From the NCBI RefSeq assembly GCF_000248055.1, contig NZ_BAFC01000117.1:16389-80388 (forward strand): 64,000 nucleotides of DNA. Reading direction: 5' to 3'. A model generated the notes under the pieces. That model saw only the letters and a program-made list of their open reading frames with translations. It did not search any database and was not told the origin of the DNA. Numbering within the stretch: the stretch's first letter is position 1; every line of letters starts with the position of its first letter. Positions 27,733 to 35,624 of this stretch are shown in pieces. A program made the position numbers and the translations under genes. The DNA comes from Gordonia sputi NBRC 100414. Lineage in GTDB: Bacteria; Actinomycetota; Actinomycetes; Mycobacteriales; Mycobacteriaceae.

Positions 27733-27761
27733 CGCTGCTGCACCTCCCCTGTGAGCTAAGT

Positions 27762-27773
27762 TACTTGCAAGTA
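27762..27773. promoter_or_regulatory. 12-bp palindrome upstream of LAL regulator no. 2
   Basis: TACTTGCAAGTA is a perfect palindrome 30 bp upstream of the likely GTG start. It resembles TetR-type operators. No TetR gene is present in the window. Confidence 0.45.
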
Positions 27774-27874
27774 CAAACAACAATGTAGCTCACCTCGGAG
27801 GCGCCCAGATGTCCGGGTTGCCGGAAGCTGGAGTCGGCACTTCAAGCCGTGCCCGGCCGGCAGAACACAGCGAC

Positions 27875-27899
27875 GCCCACGACCGAGGTGGTCGTGGGC
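27875..27899 (-). terminator. terminator hairpin after exported-protein gene 2
   Basis: Perfect 10-bp arms GCCCACGACC and GGTCGTGGGC are separated by 5 bases, 21 bp after the stop of the minus-strand gene. There is no strong T-tract. Confidence 0.6.
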
Positions 27900-27920
27900 G
27901 CCGCGTTGTTCGTGGAGCTG

Positions 27921-29591
27921 CTACTTCGAGGCGGAACCGCTCGTCGATGACGCGCTCGACGCGTTGCTGCTCGATGCCTGTGACGACGACGGTGAGGACG
28001 TGGCGTCGGAGTCCGCCGAGGCGGTGGCGTCGGAGCTCGAAGCTCCTCCGGTGCCGGCGCCCGCAGAGCCCGTGCCCGCAGAACCGTTGCCCGCAGAACC
28101 CGTGCTGGGAGAACCCGTGCCGGCAGTGTCGGCGCCGATTGTCGTGCCGGGGTCGGCTGCGGGGGAGTTGTCGGTCGCTCCGGTCGCTCCGGTCGCTCCG
28201 GTCGCGTCGTCGCCGACGGTGGCAGGTGCAGAGGCGCCGCCCGACCCCGTTACGCCATCCTCCGTGCCACCCGACCCCGTCACGCTCTCGCTCGGCGTGA
28301 CCGCACCGGCGTCGGACGAACCGGAGTCTGTGGTTTCCGGCGAGGTGGTAGTCGTCGCGAGATCCGTTGCGGCCGTTGCGCCCTGGGCTTCGGCGGCTAC
28401 CGGCGTCGCGGCCCTGACGATCGGCGCGCTCGCGACCGGCGACGCATCGACGGTGTACGACGTCTTCGGAGGTAGCGGAGCGAGCGCAGTCGCGATTGAC
28501 GTCACGATGTGCTGCAGTGCGCCGAGCGTGCCCGGCAGGAGGATGTTGAGCTGACCGTCCTCGTCGAAGCTGCTGTCGAGCGCGGGATGCAGTAGGCCAC
28601 CATTGATGACCGGGAAGTCGCCGAGACCGATGATGTTGCCGACGCTCGGGCCATAGCCGCCATTGAGGAGGCCGTCGAGCATGACGCCCGGCGCTTGCAT
28701 CAGCGCGGTCGCGACCTGCCCGATGTCACCGGCTTCGGCGCCGTCGACCACGGTCTGGACAGCATTCCCGACCGCCCCGAGGCCACCGGCCAGCGGACTG
28801 ATGATGCCCATTCCGGCGAAGAGTACGACGTCCGGTACCTGATAGACCAGGCGCTTACCCGCAGCGAACGGCTCCGACAGCGCAGCGCTGATTCGATCGT
28901 TCGGGATCGCTCCGGCAAGCGCCAGACCGGCGTCGAGCGGCACGTCGAGGATCTTCATCAGTGCGGGCATCACTGATCCGGTGGACGGATTGATTGCCGC
29001 GTAGATCGGCGCGCTGGCGACCAACAGGATGTTGTTCATCGCCGACTCGATGTCGCCCGCCTTCAGGGCAGCCGTGGCGGCGGCGAGCAACTGCGGAACG
29101 TCGTTGCGCAGTGCTTCGGCAACGTCCTTGACCGCGCCGGACAGCCCCGGACCGACGCCGCTCGCGGCCTCGGACGCCTGCTTCCACAGCGCAGCGAAAT
29201 CGGGGCTGGTGCCCGACTTCCACTCGCCGTTCACAGCGCCGTCGGCGACGCCCTTGACGAGATTGAGCTGGTTCTCCAACACCTGACTCAGAATCGGGAG
29301 TGCTTTATCGGGCGAATTGGCCTGCAGCGCTTTGATGCTCGTGAGTGCGCGCTGGATGGCGTCCGCGTAGATCTGCGTCGGGTCGGCGTCGGCGGCCAGG
29401 GTGGTCACCGCATGTGCGCCGACGGTTGCGGTGTCCGCGACGAGCTGCGTCGTCGACGCTGCCCCCTCGGTTGCGGCCACCGTTGCGGCCTGACTCATCG
29501 CCGGGACGGCTGCGATCACTGCGGCACTCGCGATGGACATTCCCGTGAGGGCCAACGCGCCCACCCTCGGGCGAACGACAGCGTTCTTCAT
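27921..29591 (-). CDS. exported protein with low-complexity tail, paralogue 2 of 3
   Basis: This is a 556-residue exported protein. The signal peptide (VGALALTGMSIASAAVIAAV, cleavage near SQA-AT) precedes a conserved domain with YADAIQRALTSIKALQAN, WKSGTSPDFAALWKQASEA, MNNILLVASAPIYAAINPST and the signature LDGLLNGGYGPSVGNIIGLG. The last ~160 residues are Gly/Thr/Ser/Ala repeats, with DNA-level repeats of 9 and 15 bp, ending in SASK without a sorting motif. ATG 29591 has AAGGAG 5 bases upstream. It lies 243 bp downstream of its closest paralogue on the same strand, an apparent tandem duplication. Confidence 0.78.
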   Translation of the reverse strand: MKNAVVRPRVGALALTGMSIASAAVIAAVPAMSQAATVAATEGAASTTQLVADTATVGAHAVTTLAADADPTQIYADAIQRALTSIKALQANSPDKALPILSQVLENQLNLVKGVADGAVNGEWKSGTSPDFAALWKQASEAASGVGPGLSGAVKDVAEALRNDVPQLLAAATAALKAGDIESAMNNILLVASAPIYAAINPSTGSVMPALMKILDVPLDAGLALAGAIPNDRISAALSEPFAAGKRLVYQVPDVVLFAGMGIISPLAGGLGAVGNAVQTVVDGAEAGDIGQVATALMQAPGVMLDGLLNGGYGPSVGNIIGLGDFPVINGGLLHPALDSSFDEDGQLNILLPGTLGALQHIVTSIATALAPLPPKTSYTVDASPVASAPIVRAATPVAAEAQGATAATDLATTTTSPETTDSGSSDAGAVTPSESVTGSGGTEDGVTGSGGASAPATVGDDATGATGATGATDNSPAADPGTTIGADTAGTGSPSTGSAGNGSAGTGSAGAGTGGASSSDATASADSDATSSPSSSQASSSNASSASSTSGSASK

Positions 29592-29770
29592 GGTCACTCC
29601 TTGTCAGTGGCGGCACCAGAACCTCGTCCGCCCCCGAGCGACCCGATTGCAGCGCGCCGCCACCACCCGACGCGCCGTCGTCGAGGGTGCCTCGTTCGCA
29701 CTGCAAAATGACGGGATGCGCGCAAGCCGGTAGCCGCGTGACTCAGCTTGTGAAGCGGAACACGACGCAC

Positions 29771-29820
29771 AAAAACGCCCCGACGCCTGCGGAGAACGTG
29801 TCCGCGGGCGCCGAGGCGTC
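29771..29820 (-). terminator. intrinsic terminator after exported-protein gene 3
   Basis: On the minus strand an imperfect stem of about 17 bp (CGCC-TCGGCGCC-CGCGG against CCGC-AGGCGTCGGGGCG) is followed by TTTTT. It begins 15 bp after the stop codon. Confidence 0.75.
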
Positions 29821-29834
29821 GTGAGGGGTGTCGA

Positions 29835-31451
29835 TCAGTTGTCGCTCGACGCTGAGCTTCCTGCCGAGTCCGCTCCGGACTTCGACGCTGAGCTTCCTGC
29901 CGAGTCCGCTCCGGACTTCGACGCTGCAGAGTCCGCAGACTTCTTTGTGTCTGCCGCGTCAGCGTCGGTAGCCGAGCCGGTTCCCTTCGAACTCGCAGTG
30001 CTCGATCCCTTGCTGCTCGATCCCTTAGTGCTCGAGCCCGCGGTGCTCGAACCCGTGCTGCTCGACGTCGAGTCGGTGGCGGACTTCGAATCATCTGCGG
30101 TGCCCGATGATTCGACGCTGCCCGACGTATCGCCGCCGGAAGGCTGGGCGGGTGCCTCTGTGTCATCTGCGACCGTTGTCGTCGGCGCAGCCGCATCGGA
30201 AGCAGTCGTAGCCGCATCGGAAGCAGTGGTAGCCGCGTCGGAAGCAGTCACGGTCGAGTCGGTCTGGGCCGCGACCAGCGTCGCCATGTCGACGCTCACG
30301 GTCTTCGGCGGCACCGGCGTGATGGCCTTGATGATGTCCGACTGAAGGCGCTGAAGCACCCAGCCGGTGCCCGGAATGATGGTGGCGCGGTTGCCGTCGG
30401 CGTCCTTTCCGATGAGCTGCAGCGCGCCTCCGAGCAAGCCGCCGCTGACGACACGCAGTCCGCCGACGCCCACCAGTCCGCCGACGCTCGGTCCGTAGCC
30501 GCCGTTCAGGAAGCCGTCGAGCGTGATGGCAGGCGCCTGGACGAGTGCGGTCAGCGCGCCTTCGAGATCGTTGGTGCCCAGGGCGTCGATCACGTTCTGC
30601 ACGCCGCGACCGAAGCCGCCGATCCCGCCTGCGACCGGGCTGATGATCCCCATCCCGATGTAGGCGAAGTCGGAGCCGATCACGTTGTTCACCTTGATGG
30701 CGTTGCTGATCGGTGTCGAGATGGCGGCGGCGAGGTCGGCGTTCGGGATCGCACCCGCAGCGATGAGGCCGGCGTTCAGCGGAACGTTGAGCAGCTTGAC
30801 GAGCGTCGGGACCACGCCGCCTGCCTTGGTCGGCTTGATCACGGAGTACACCGGCGTGACCACGGCGAGCAGCAGGTTGTTCATCGCGCCTTCGATGTCG
30901 CCGGACGAAAGCGACGTCGAGACGGCTTCGAGCAGCTTGGGGAGCTGGTCGGAGAGTGCCGCGGTGACGTTGGCTTCGATGCCCGCGGAGTCCAAGCCGT
31001 CGAGTGCGGCCTGGATCTGGGCCCAGATCGGCGAGAAGTCGGCTGCCTTGCCTTCTTTCCACTCACCGGCGACGGCCCCGTTGATGATGCCGTTGACCAG
31101 CGCGGTCTGGTTCGCCAGCAGCTGGTTGAGGATCGGGTACTCGGTCTTCGACGCCGACTTCTTCAGCTTCTCGATGGCAGCCTGTGCCTTGGTGAGCACC
31201 TGCTGGTAGATCGCCAGCGGGTCGGTGTCGGCAGCGGAAGGTGTTGCGGCAGAAAATGTTGCGGCGAGTGGTGCCGCCAGGGCTGCGGTGGCCGCTACAG
31301 CAGCGTCCTGCGTCACAGCGGTGGGCGTGGCGGCGGCATACGTGGCTGCCTGGCTCATCGACGGGACGGCCCCGATCACCGCGGCACTCGCCACGGAGAA
31401 CCCGGCAAGGGCCATCATGCTCGCCCGCGGGCGAACGGCAGCGTTCATCAT
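29835..31451 (-). CDS. exported protein with low-complexity tail, paralogue 3 of 3
   Basis: This is a 538-residue exported protein closest to its downstream neighbour. The signal peptide (MMALAGFSVASAAVIGAV, SQA-AT) is followed by the shared domain: IYQQVLTKAQAAIEKLKKS, GEWKEGKAADFSPIWAQIQA, MNNLLLAVVTPVYSVIKP, LDGFLNGGYGPSVGGLVGVG. The tail of about 150 residues has three TTASDAA repeats and ends with two copies of SKSGADSAGSSA. ATG 31451 has TAGGAG 5 bases upstream; the longer frame upstream is not supported. The W-x-x-G...F...W motif and the LNGGY signature define the family. It is likely a surface or outer-envelope protein; function unknown. Confidence 0.78.
   Translation of the reverse strand: MMNAAVRPRASMMALAGFSVASAAVIGAVPSMSQAATYAAATPTAVTQDAAVAATAALAAPLAATFSAATPSAADTDPLAIYQQVLTKAQAAIEKLKKSASKTEYPILNQLLANQTALVNGIINGAVAGEWKEGKAADFSPIWAQIQAALDGLDSAGIEANVTAALSDQLPKLLEAVSTSLSSGDIEGAMNNLLLAVVTPVYSVIKPTKAGGVVPTLVKLLNVPLNAGLIAAGAIPNADLAAAISTPISNAIKVNNVIGSDFAYIGMGIISPVAGGIGGFGRGVQNVIDALGTNDLEGALTALVQAPAITLDGFLNGGYGPSVGGLVGVGGLRVVSGGLLGGALQLIGKDADGNRATIIPGTGWVLQRLQSDIIKAITPVPPKTVSVDMATLVAAQTDSTVTASDAATTASDAATTASDAAAPTTTVADDTEAPAQPSGGDTSGSVESSGTADDSKSATDSTSSSTGSSTAGSSTKGSSSKGSSTASSKGTGSATDADAADTKKSADSAASKSGADSAGSSASKSGADSAGSSASSDN
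29846..29917. repeat. two identical 36-bp tandem units inside exported-protein gene 3
   Basis: Units at 29846-29881 and 29882-29917 are identical. They encode the duplicated C-terminal stretch SKSGADSAGSSA, and 36 bp keeps the frame. Confidence 0.9.
30190..30252. repeat. three 21-bp tandem units inside exported-protein gene 3
   Basis: Units at 30190, 30211 and 30232, near-identical, encode three copies of a seven-residue TASDAAT unit in the low-complexity tail. The unit length preserves the frame, so copy number can vary without breaking the gene. Confidence 0.85.
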
Positions 31452-31612
31452 TGTCACTCCTAGAAACCGGTGGCGAGCAGTCGTGAGTAGTCGGGGTCGC
31501 CAGGTGGACCCCGGAGGTGGACGCCGTCGCCACTCGCCGGCGGCACCGCCGATGACTGTGCACGTCGGATCGACAAAAGAGACAAATCGCCGCAACGGCG
31601 TGGACAAATGAC

Positions 31613-33988
31613 TCAGTTTGCGAGGTGCGTCATATCTCGCATGAGGTGTGTGATAGATCGCAGCACGCTCAGGGCTCCCGCCTTGTCGAGCGGCTCATTG
31701 CCGTTGCCGCACTTCGGTGACTGCACGCACGACGGACATCCCAGCTCACAGCCGCACTCGGAGATGGCGTCCGCGGTCGCTGCGATCCACGTCGTGAACT
31801 GCGCGTACCCACGCTCGGCGAATCCGGCGCCTCCGAGATAGCCGTCGTAGACGAAGACGGTCGGAAGTCCGGTGTCGGGGTGCAGGTTGGTCGAGAGTCC
31901 TCCGATGTCCCACCGGTCGCACGTCGCGACGAGGGGCAGCATGCCGATCGCCGCGTGCTCCGCGGCGTGCAGGGCACCGGGCAGGCGCGTGGCGTCAATA
32001 CCCACCTCGGCCAGCGACTCCGGAGTCAGCGTGTACATGACCGCGCGCGTGTGCAGTGTCTGACGCGGCATGTCGAGTTCGACGGCGTCGAGCACTTCGC
32101 CCGACGGGAGTGATCGAAGATATCCGACGACCTGATGGCTGACGTCGACATCGACGAACGCCACTGACAGCGGCCCGTAGGTGTTCGACGAGACGACCGA
32201 CGTCACCGATACGTCTGTGGTCTCACGCGCAGACGTCGTCCAATCCGGCTCCTCGGGATGAGCCAGCGCGAGTCCCTCGTCGAGATCGAGTTCGTCGACG
32301 ACGTAGCTCTCGCCCTGGTGGATGTGTACCGCTCCGGGATGCACCGTCGCGGGGGCGCGACCGGCGTCGACGGTCCCGAGTAGTTCCGACGTCGTTGCGT
32401 CGACGATGAGCACCTGCCCGCCGATTCCGCCGCGAATGTCTATGTCGCCGTGGGGTTCTACGCCCGCGGCCGGATACCAGCCCGCCTTCCGTTTGCGGAG
32501 TAGGCCGTCGGCGGCGAGTTGCTGCACGGCGTCGCGCGCGCCCCAGCGCTCGATCTCGTTGTCCCCCAACGGGTACTCGGTCGCCGCGCACAGCAGATGC
32601 GGCGCGAGGATGTACGGGTTGGTCGGATCGATGACCGGCGCCTCGACCGGCGTGGCGAGCAGCGCGTCTGGATGGTGGACCAGATAGGTGTCGAGCGGGT
32701 CGTCGCGTGCGATCAGTACGACGAGCGCATCGCCGGATTCACGTTGGCGCCCAGCACGTCCCGCCTGCTGCCAGAACGAGGCGATGGTTCCGGGGTAGCC
32801 CGCGATGATCACCGCGTCGAGTCCGGTGATGTCGACGCCGAGTTCGAGTGCGTTGGTCGTCGTCACCCCGACGAGCCTGCCATCGGAGATGGCGGCCTCG
32901 AGTCGACGCCGATCATCGGCGAGATACCCCGCGCGATACGCGGCCACTTTGTCGACGAGGTCGGGAGCGCTGTGCGACAACAGATCACGAGCCCGCAGTG
33001 CCGCAATCTCGACGCCGCGTCTGCTGCGTCCGAAACACAGTGTGCGAGCGCCCTCGACGACGAAGTCGGCCAACAGACGGGACGCCTCTGCATCCGCGGA
33101 TCGCCGTACCGGAGCGTCGTTCTCGCCGGTTACGCCCGGTACGAAATCGGGTTCCCATAGGGCGACGGTCCGCTCGCCACGCGGCGACCCGTCGTGTGTG
33201 ACCCCGACCGCGGGTTCGCCGATGAGTCGTTCGAGCGCGGCGGCGGGATCGGCGACTGTCGCACTGGCCGCGATCACCGTCGGCTCCGAACCGCACGCAC
33301 GTGCCAGACGTAAGAGTCGACGCAGCACCATCGCGGTGTTGGAGCCGAACACCCCACGGTAGTGGTGACATTCGTCGACGACGATGTATCGCAGGTGCGC
33401 GAAGAATTGTCGCCATTGGCCGCGCGACGGGCCGCCGGCGTGTGTGCCGGGCGTGGCGACACCGGTCAGTATTCCCAAATGCAACATGTCGGGATTCGTG
33501 AAGATCCACCGCGAATGTGCTCGAGCCCACTGTCGGATCTCGGAATCGGTGTCGCCGTCGTACGCGCACGGCTGGAGGTGAGAAAAGTCGCGGCGTCCGG
33601 AGATGATCGACGTGAGCGCCTTGAGTTGATCGGCACCGAGAGCTTTAGTCGGGCTGAGATACAGTGCGGTCGAGTGTGGTTCGGCGAGAAGCGTCGTCAG
33701 AATTGGCATTTGGTACGACAACGATTTGCCAGATGCGGTTCCGGTGGCAATCGATACATGTCGGCCTGCGAATGCGTGGTCGGCGGCCTCGGTCTGATGA
33801 ATCCACGGTCGTTCGATTCCACTATCGACGAGAGCGGCACGGACCTCGTTCGAAATCCAATCGGGCCAGGACGCGAAAGTTGCTGAGCGGGAATCGATTA
33901 CCGAGAGATGAGTTACCGGACTGGAGTCCGGATCTGTTCCGGCCAGTGAGCGACGAAGAAGTTCGGTGCCGAACGTGGAGTGGTGCAT
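31613..33988 (-). CDS. mrfA: DEAD/DEAH-box helicase with DUF1998, MrfA-like (Rv3649-like)
   Basis: This is a 791-residue superfamily 2 helicase. It has a Q-like motif (RPWIHQTEAADHAF), Walker A ATGTASGKS, DEAH-type box VVDECHHYRG, motif III SATV, and motif VI QQAGRAGRQ. The C-terminal DUF1998 region has four cysteines in CGCELGCPSCVQSPKCGNGN. This combination defines the MrfA family, shown in Bacillus subtilis to act in repair of mitomycin C damage with the nuclease MrfB. No MrfB-type exonuclease is in the window. ATG 33988 (MHHSTFG) was preferred over a GTG 16 codons upstream. It is divergent from cspA. Confidence 0.85.
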   Translation of the reverse strand: MHHSTFGTELLRRSLAGTDPDSSPVTHLSVIDSRSATFASWPDWISNEVRAALVDSGIERPWIHQTEAADHAFAGRHVSIATGTASGKSLSYQMPILTTLLAEPHSTALYLSPTKALGADQLKALTSIISGRRDFSHLQPCAYDGDTDSEIRQWARAHSRWIFTNPDMLHLGILTGVATPGTHAGGPSRGQWRQFFAHLRYIVVDECHHYRGVFGSNTAMVLRRLLRLARACGSEPTVIAASATVADPAAALERLIGEPAVGVTHDGSPRGERTVALWEPDFVPGVTGENDAPVRRSADAEASRLLADFVVEGARTLCFGRSRRGVEIAALRARDLLSHSAPDLVDKVAAYRAGYLADDRRRLEAAISDGRLVGVTTTNALELGVDITGLDAVIIAGYPGTIASFWQQAGRAGRQRESGDALVVLIARDDPLDTYLVHHPDALLATPVEAPVIDPTNPYILAPHLLCAATEYPLGDNEIERWGARDAVQQLAADGLLRKRKAGWYPAAGVEPHGDIDIRGGIGGQVLIVDATTSELLGTVDAGRAPATVHPGAVHIHQGESYVVDELDLDEGLALAHPEEPDWTTSARETTDVSVTSVVSSNTYGPLSVAFVDVDVSHQVVGYLRSLPSGEVLDAVELDMPRQTLHTRAVMYTLTPESLAEVGIDATRLPGALHAAEHAAIGMLPLVATCDRWDIGGLSTNLHPDTGLPTVFVYDGYLGGAGFAERGYAQFTTWIAATADAISECGCELGCPSCVQSPKCGNGNEPLDKAGALSVLRSITHLMRDMTHLAN

Positions 33989-34390
33989 AGACGAAATGTC
34001 GTGGTGACCGGGCGATCTCGGCGCGCGAGGCCCCAATCGGTGCGAGTGCGTGATTATGTCCTATAGCCAGCAGGTTTTCCTTGCATACGATGTTACCTTT
34101 CGGTCTCGAACGTCGAAAAATCGGGTGGTTTTGGCTCAGAGTGATTGCGACGACTATCCAAGTCGCCTCGAACATGATTGACTGAGTTTGGCCGCAGCTC
34201 CCGGGCGGCCATCGCTGATTGCGGTGATCGCGCGGGATCGGGTTGCAGCCGTGGTACTGAAGTTGTCAGGCCGAATGGTGTTCGTCCACGAACTCTCCCA
34301 TCGGCGTTCTCCGAGGTATGGCGGTACGACCGGCCGCGACACGTGACCAGCGTGTCGGGACAGTTTGAATGTATGTAAAGGATTGCAGGA
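33989..34390. other. 402-bp intergenic region between the helicase and cspA
   Basis: I see no gene here. The plus-strand part probably holds the promoter and a long cspA leader, as is usual for cold-shock genes. An imperfect stem GCGAC...GTCGC at about 34147-34168 is the only clear structure. GC content is lower than in flanking genes between 34030 and 34190. Confidence 0.5.
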
Positions 34391-34594
34391 ATGGCACAGG
34401 GGACTGTGAAGTGGTTCAACGCGGAGAAGGGCTTCGGCTTTATTGCTCCCGATGAGGGCAATGACGACGTGTTCGTCCACTACTCGGAGATCCAGGGCAA
34501 CGGCTTCCGTACCCTCGAGGAGAACCAGCGCGTGGAGTTCGAGGTCGGACAGGGCACCAAGGGTCCGCAGGCGACCGGCGTCCGCGCCGTCTGA
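34391..34594 (+). CDS. cspA: cold-shock protein CspA
   Basis: This is a 67-residue single cold-shock domain. It has RNA-binding motifs KGFGFI (RNP1) and VFVHYS (RNP2), starts [12 protein letters not shown] and ends TGVRAV. It binds single-stranded RNA and DNA and melts RNA structure. Position and length match Rv3648c. A weak AGGA precedes the ATG. A terminator with 10-bp arms follows at 34628-34661, so it is a single-gene transcript. Confidence 0.97.
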   Translation: MAQGTVKWFNAEKGFGFIAPDEGNDDVFVHYSEIQGNGFRTLEENQRVEFEVGQGTKGPQATGVRAV

Positions 34595-34627
34595 GACTTC
34601 GGCTCAACAGACGAGCTTGATCGATGC

Positions 34628-34661
34628 AACGCTCCCGTCCTCTTTCGAGGGCGGGAGCGTT
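34628..34661 (+). terminator. cspA terminator hairpin
   Basis: The arms AACGCTCCCG and CGGGAGCGTT are extended inside by CCTC/GAGG, starting 33 bp after the cspA stop. The tail TCGTCTGT is only weakly T-rich. Confidence 0.7.
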
Positions 34662-34707
34662 CGTCTGTCAGCCTTCCTTTGCCGTCGACGCCAATCGGTG
34701 ACCCGGC

Positions 34708-34782
34708 GTTCGGCGTCCCTCTGTTCGGTGTCCCTCTGTTCGACGTCCTGGTGTTCGACGTCCCTCTGTTCGATGTCCCAGT
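34708..34782. repeat. five tandem 15-bp units with TTCG(A/G) core
   Basis: Units start at 34708, 34723, 34738, 34753 and 34768 and follow GTTCGACGTCCCTCT with few changes. They lie between the cspA terminator and the next promoter. A similar 15-bp period with a TTCGAC core occurs inside the delta' gene (41172-41246). Confidence 0.85.
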
Positions 34783-34789
34783 AGGCAAG

Positions 34790-34809
34790 GCACCAGTATT
34801 GTCTGGTGC
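34790..34809. promoter_or_regulatory. palindrome overlapping a -10 box, directly before a leaderless start
   Basis: Perfect 7-bp arms GCACCAG and CTGGTGC flank TATTGT, itself a good -10 hexamer. The GTG start of the next gene follows immediately, so the transcript is probably leaderless and the dyad would block polymerase if bound. Confidence 0.6.
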
Positions 34810-35412
34810 GTGGGCCAACTGGCGTTCTTCTCTGCCGAACTCGACGAGCCGTCGCTCGACGACCTCGGCGGCCTTCTCGCAGCGCACGGACAATCGTCGC
34901 GCGTCGCAGGTAGCGGGTCGGCTGCGGGTGGTACGCGCGTATCGATCGTGCTGACCGCGCCGTGGCGCGCGGCGGCAGTGGTCGAGGAGATGAAGGCCTG
35001 CGGCGTCGACACCGAGCTCACCGAGTCCGACGAGGGTAATCCGCTCGCACGCAGCGCACTCACACCGCTGCTCGACGCCCTGCACGCCACCTGGTCGCGT
35101 GGTGCGGTCAAGGCTGTTCCCGCAGGCTGGGTTCCCGGTCCTCGTGCGCTGCGACTCTGGACGATCGCCGCGGGATCGTCGGATGCCGGGCACTACCAGC
35201 TCGGACTCGATCCACATGCTCCCGATACCCATGCCCAACTCGCGACTGCGCTGATGCGGACCGGGATTGCACCTACTCTTGTTGGCACGCGAATCCATTC
35301 GCCCGCATTGCGGATCTCGGGTCGTCGTCGACTCGCTCGTCTCTGCGAGTACGTCGGCGAGGCGCCGCACTTCGCGGGAGCGCGTGCGGACTGGCCGGAC
35401 GTCGGCGACTGA
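34810..35412 (+). CDS. conserved hypothetical protein (Rv3647c-like)
   Basis: This is a 200-residue soluble protein between cspA and topA, the place of Rv3647c. The middle contains WTIAAGSSDAGHYQLGLDPH (about 118-137) and TLVGTRIHSPALRISGRRRL. No catalytic motif is recognised. The length is close to the mycobacterial protein, which is also of unknown function. GTG 34810 lies 7 bases after a TATTGT -10 box, so translation probably begins at the first base of the mRNA. Confidence 0.7.
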   Translation: MGQLAFFSAELDEPSLDDLGGLLAAHGQSSRVAGSGSAAGGTRVSIVLTAPWRAAAVVEEMKACGVDTELTESDEGNPLARSALTPLLDALHATWSRGAVKAVPAGWVPGPRALRLWTIAAGSSDAGHYQLGLDPHAPDTHAQLATALMRTGIAPTLVGTRIHSPALRISGRRRLARLCEYVGEAPHFAGARADWPDVGD

Positions 35413-35624
35413 CGAACGACACACTTCGTTTCGCGCTCGGCATATTCAGCGTTGACCAGGCGTTATGGGCGGCAGCGTCGTCGAATTGCGTGGTGGATAC
35501 CCGCCCATCGTGAATTCGGATGTGCAAATGGCGCTATACATAAGGTACAAACCTCAAACGAGACGAGACCCCATCCGTCAGCCAACCGGCACGCGGCGGG
35601 CGGGTCCAAACCGAAGGACACCCG

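Noticed and set aside
18787..31607. Mobile element or prophage carrying the accessory block
   Set aside because: I find no integrase, transposase, terminal inverted repeats or tRNA target at either edge; synteny suggests a variable slot, not an identifiable element.
34480..35424. 314-codon minus-strand frame with TSNRGT/TPNRGT repeats
   Set aside because: It is the complement of cspA, the 15-bp array and the Rv3647c-like gene; the repeats merely reflect the array.
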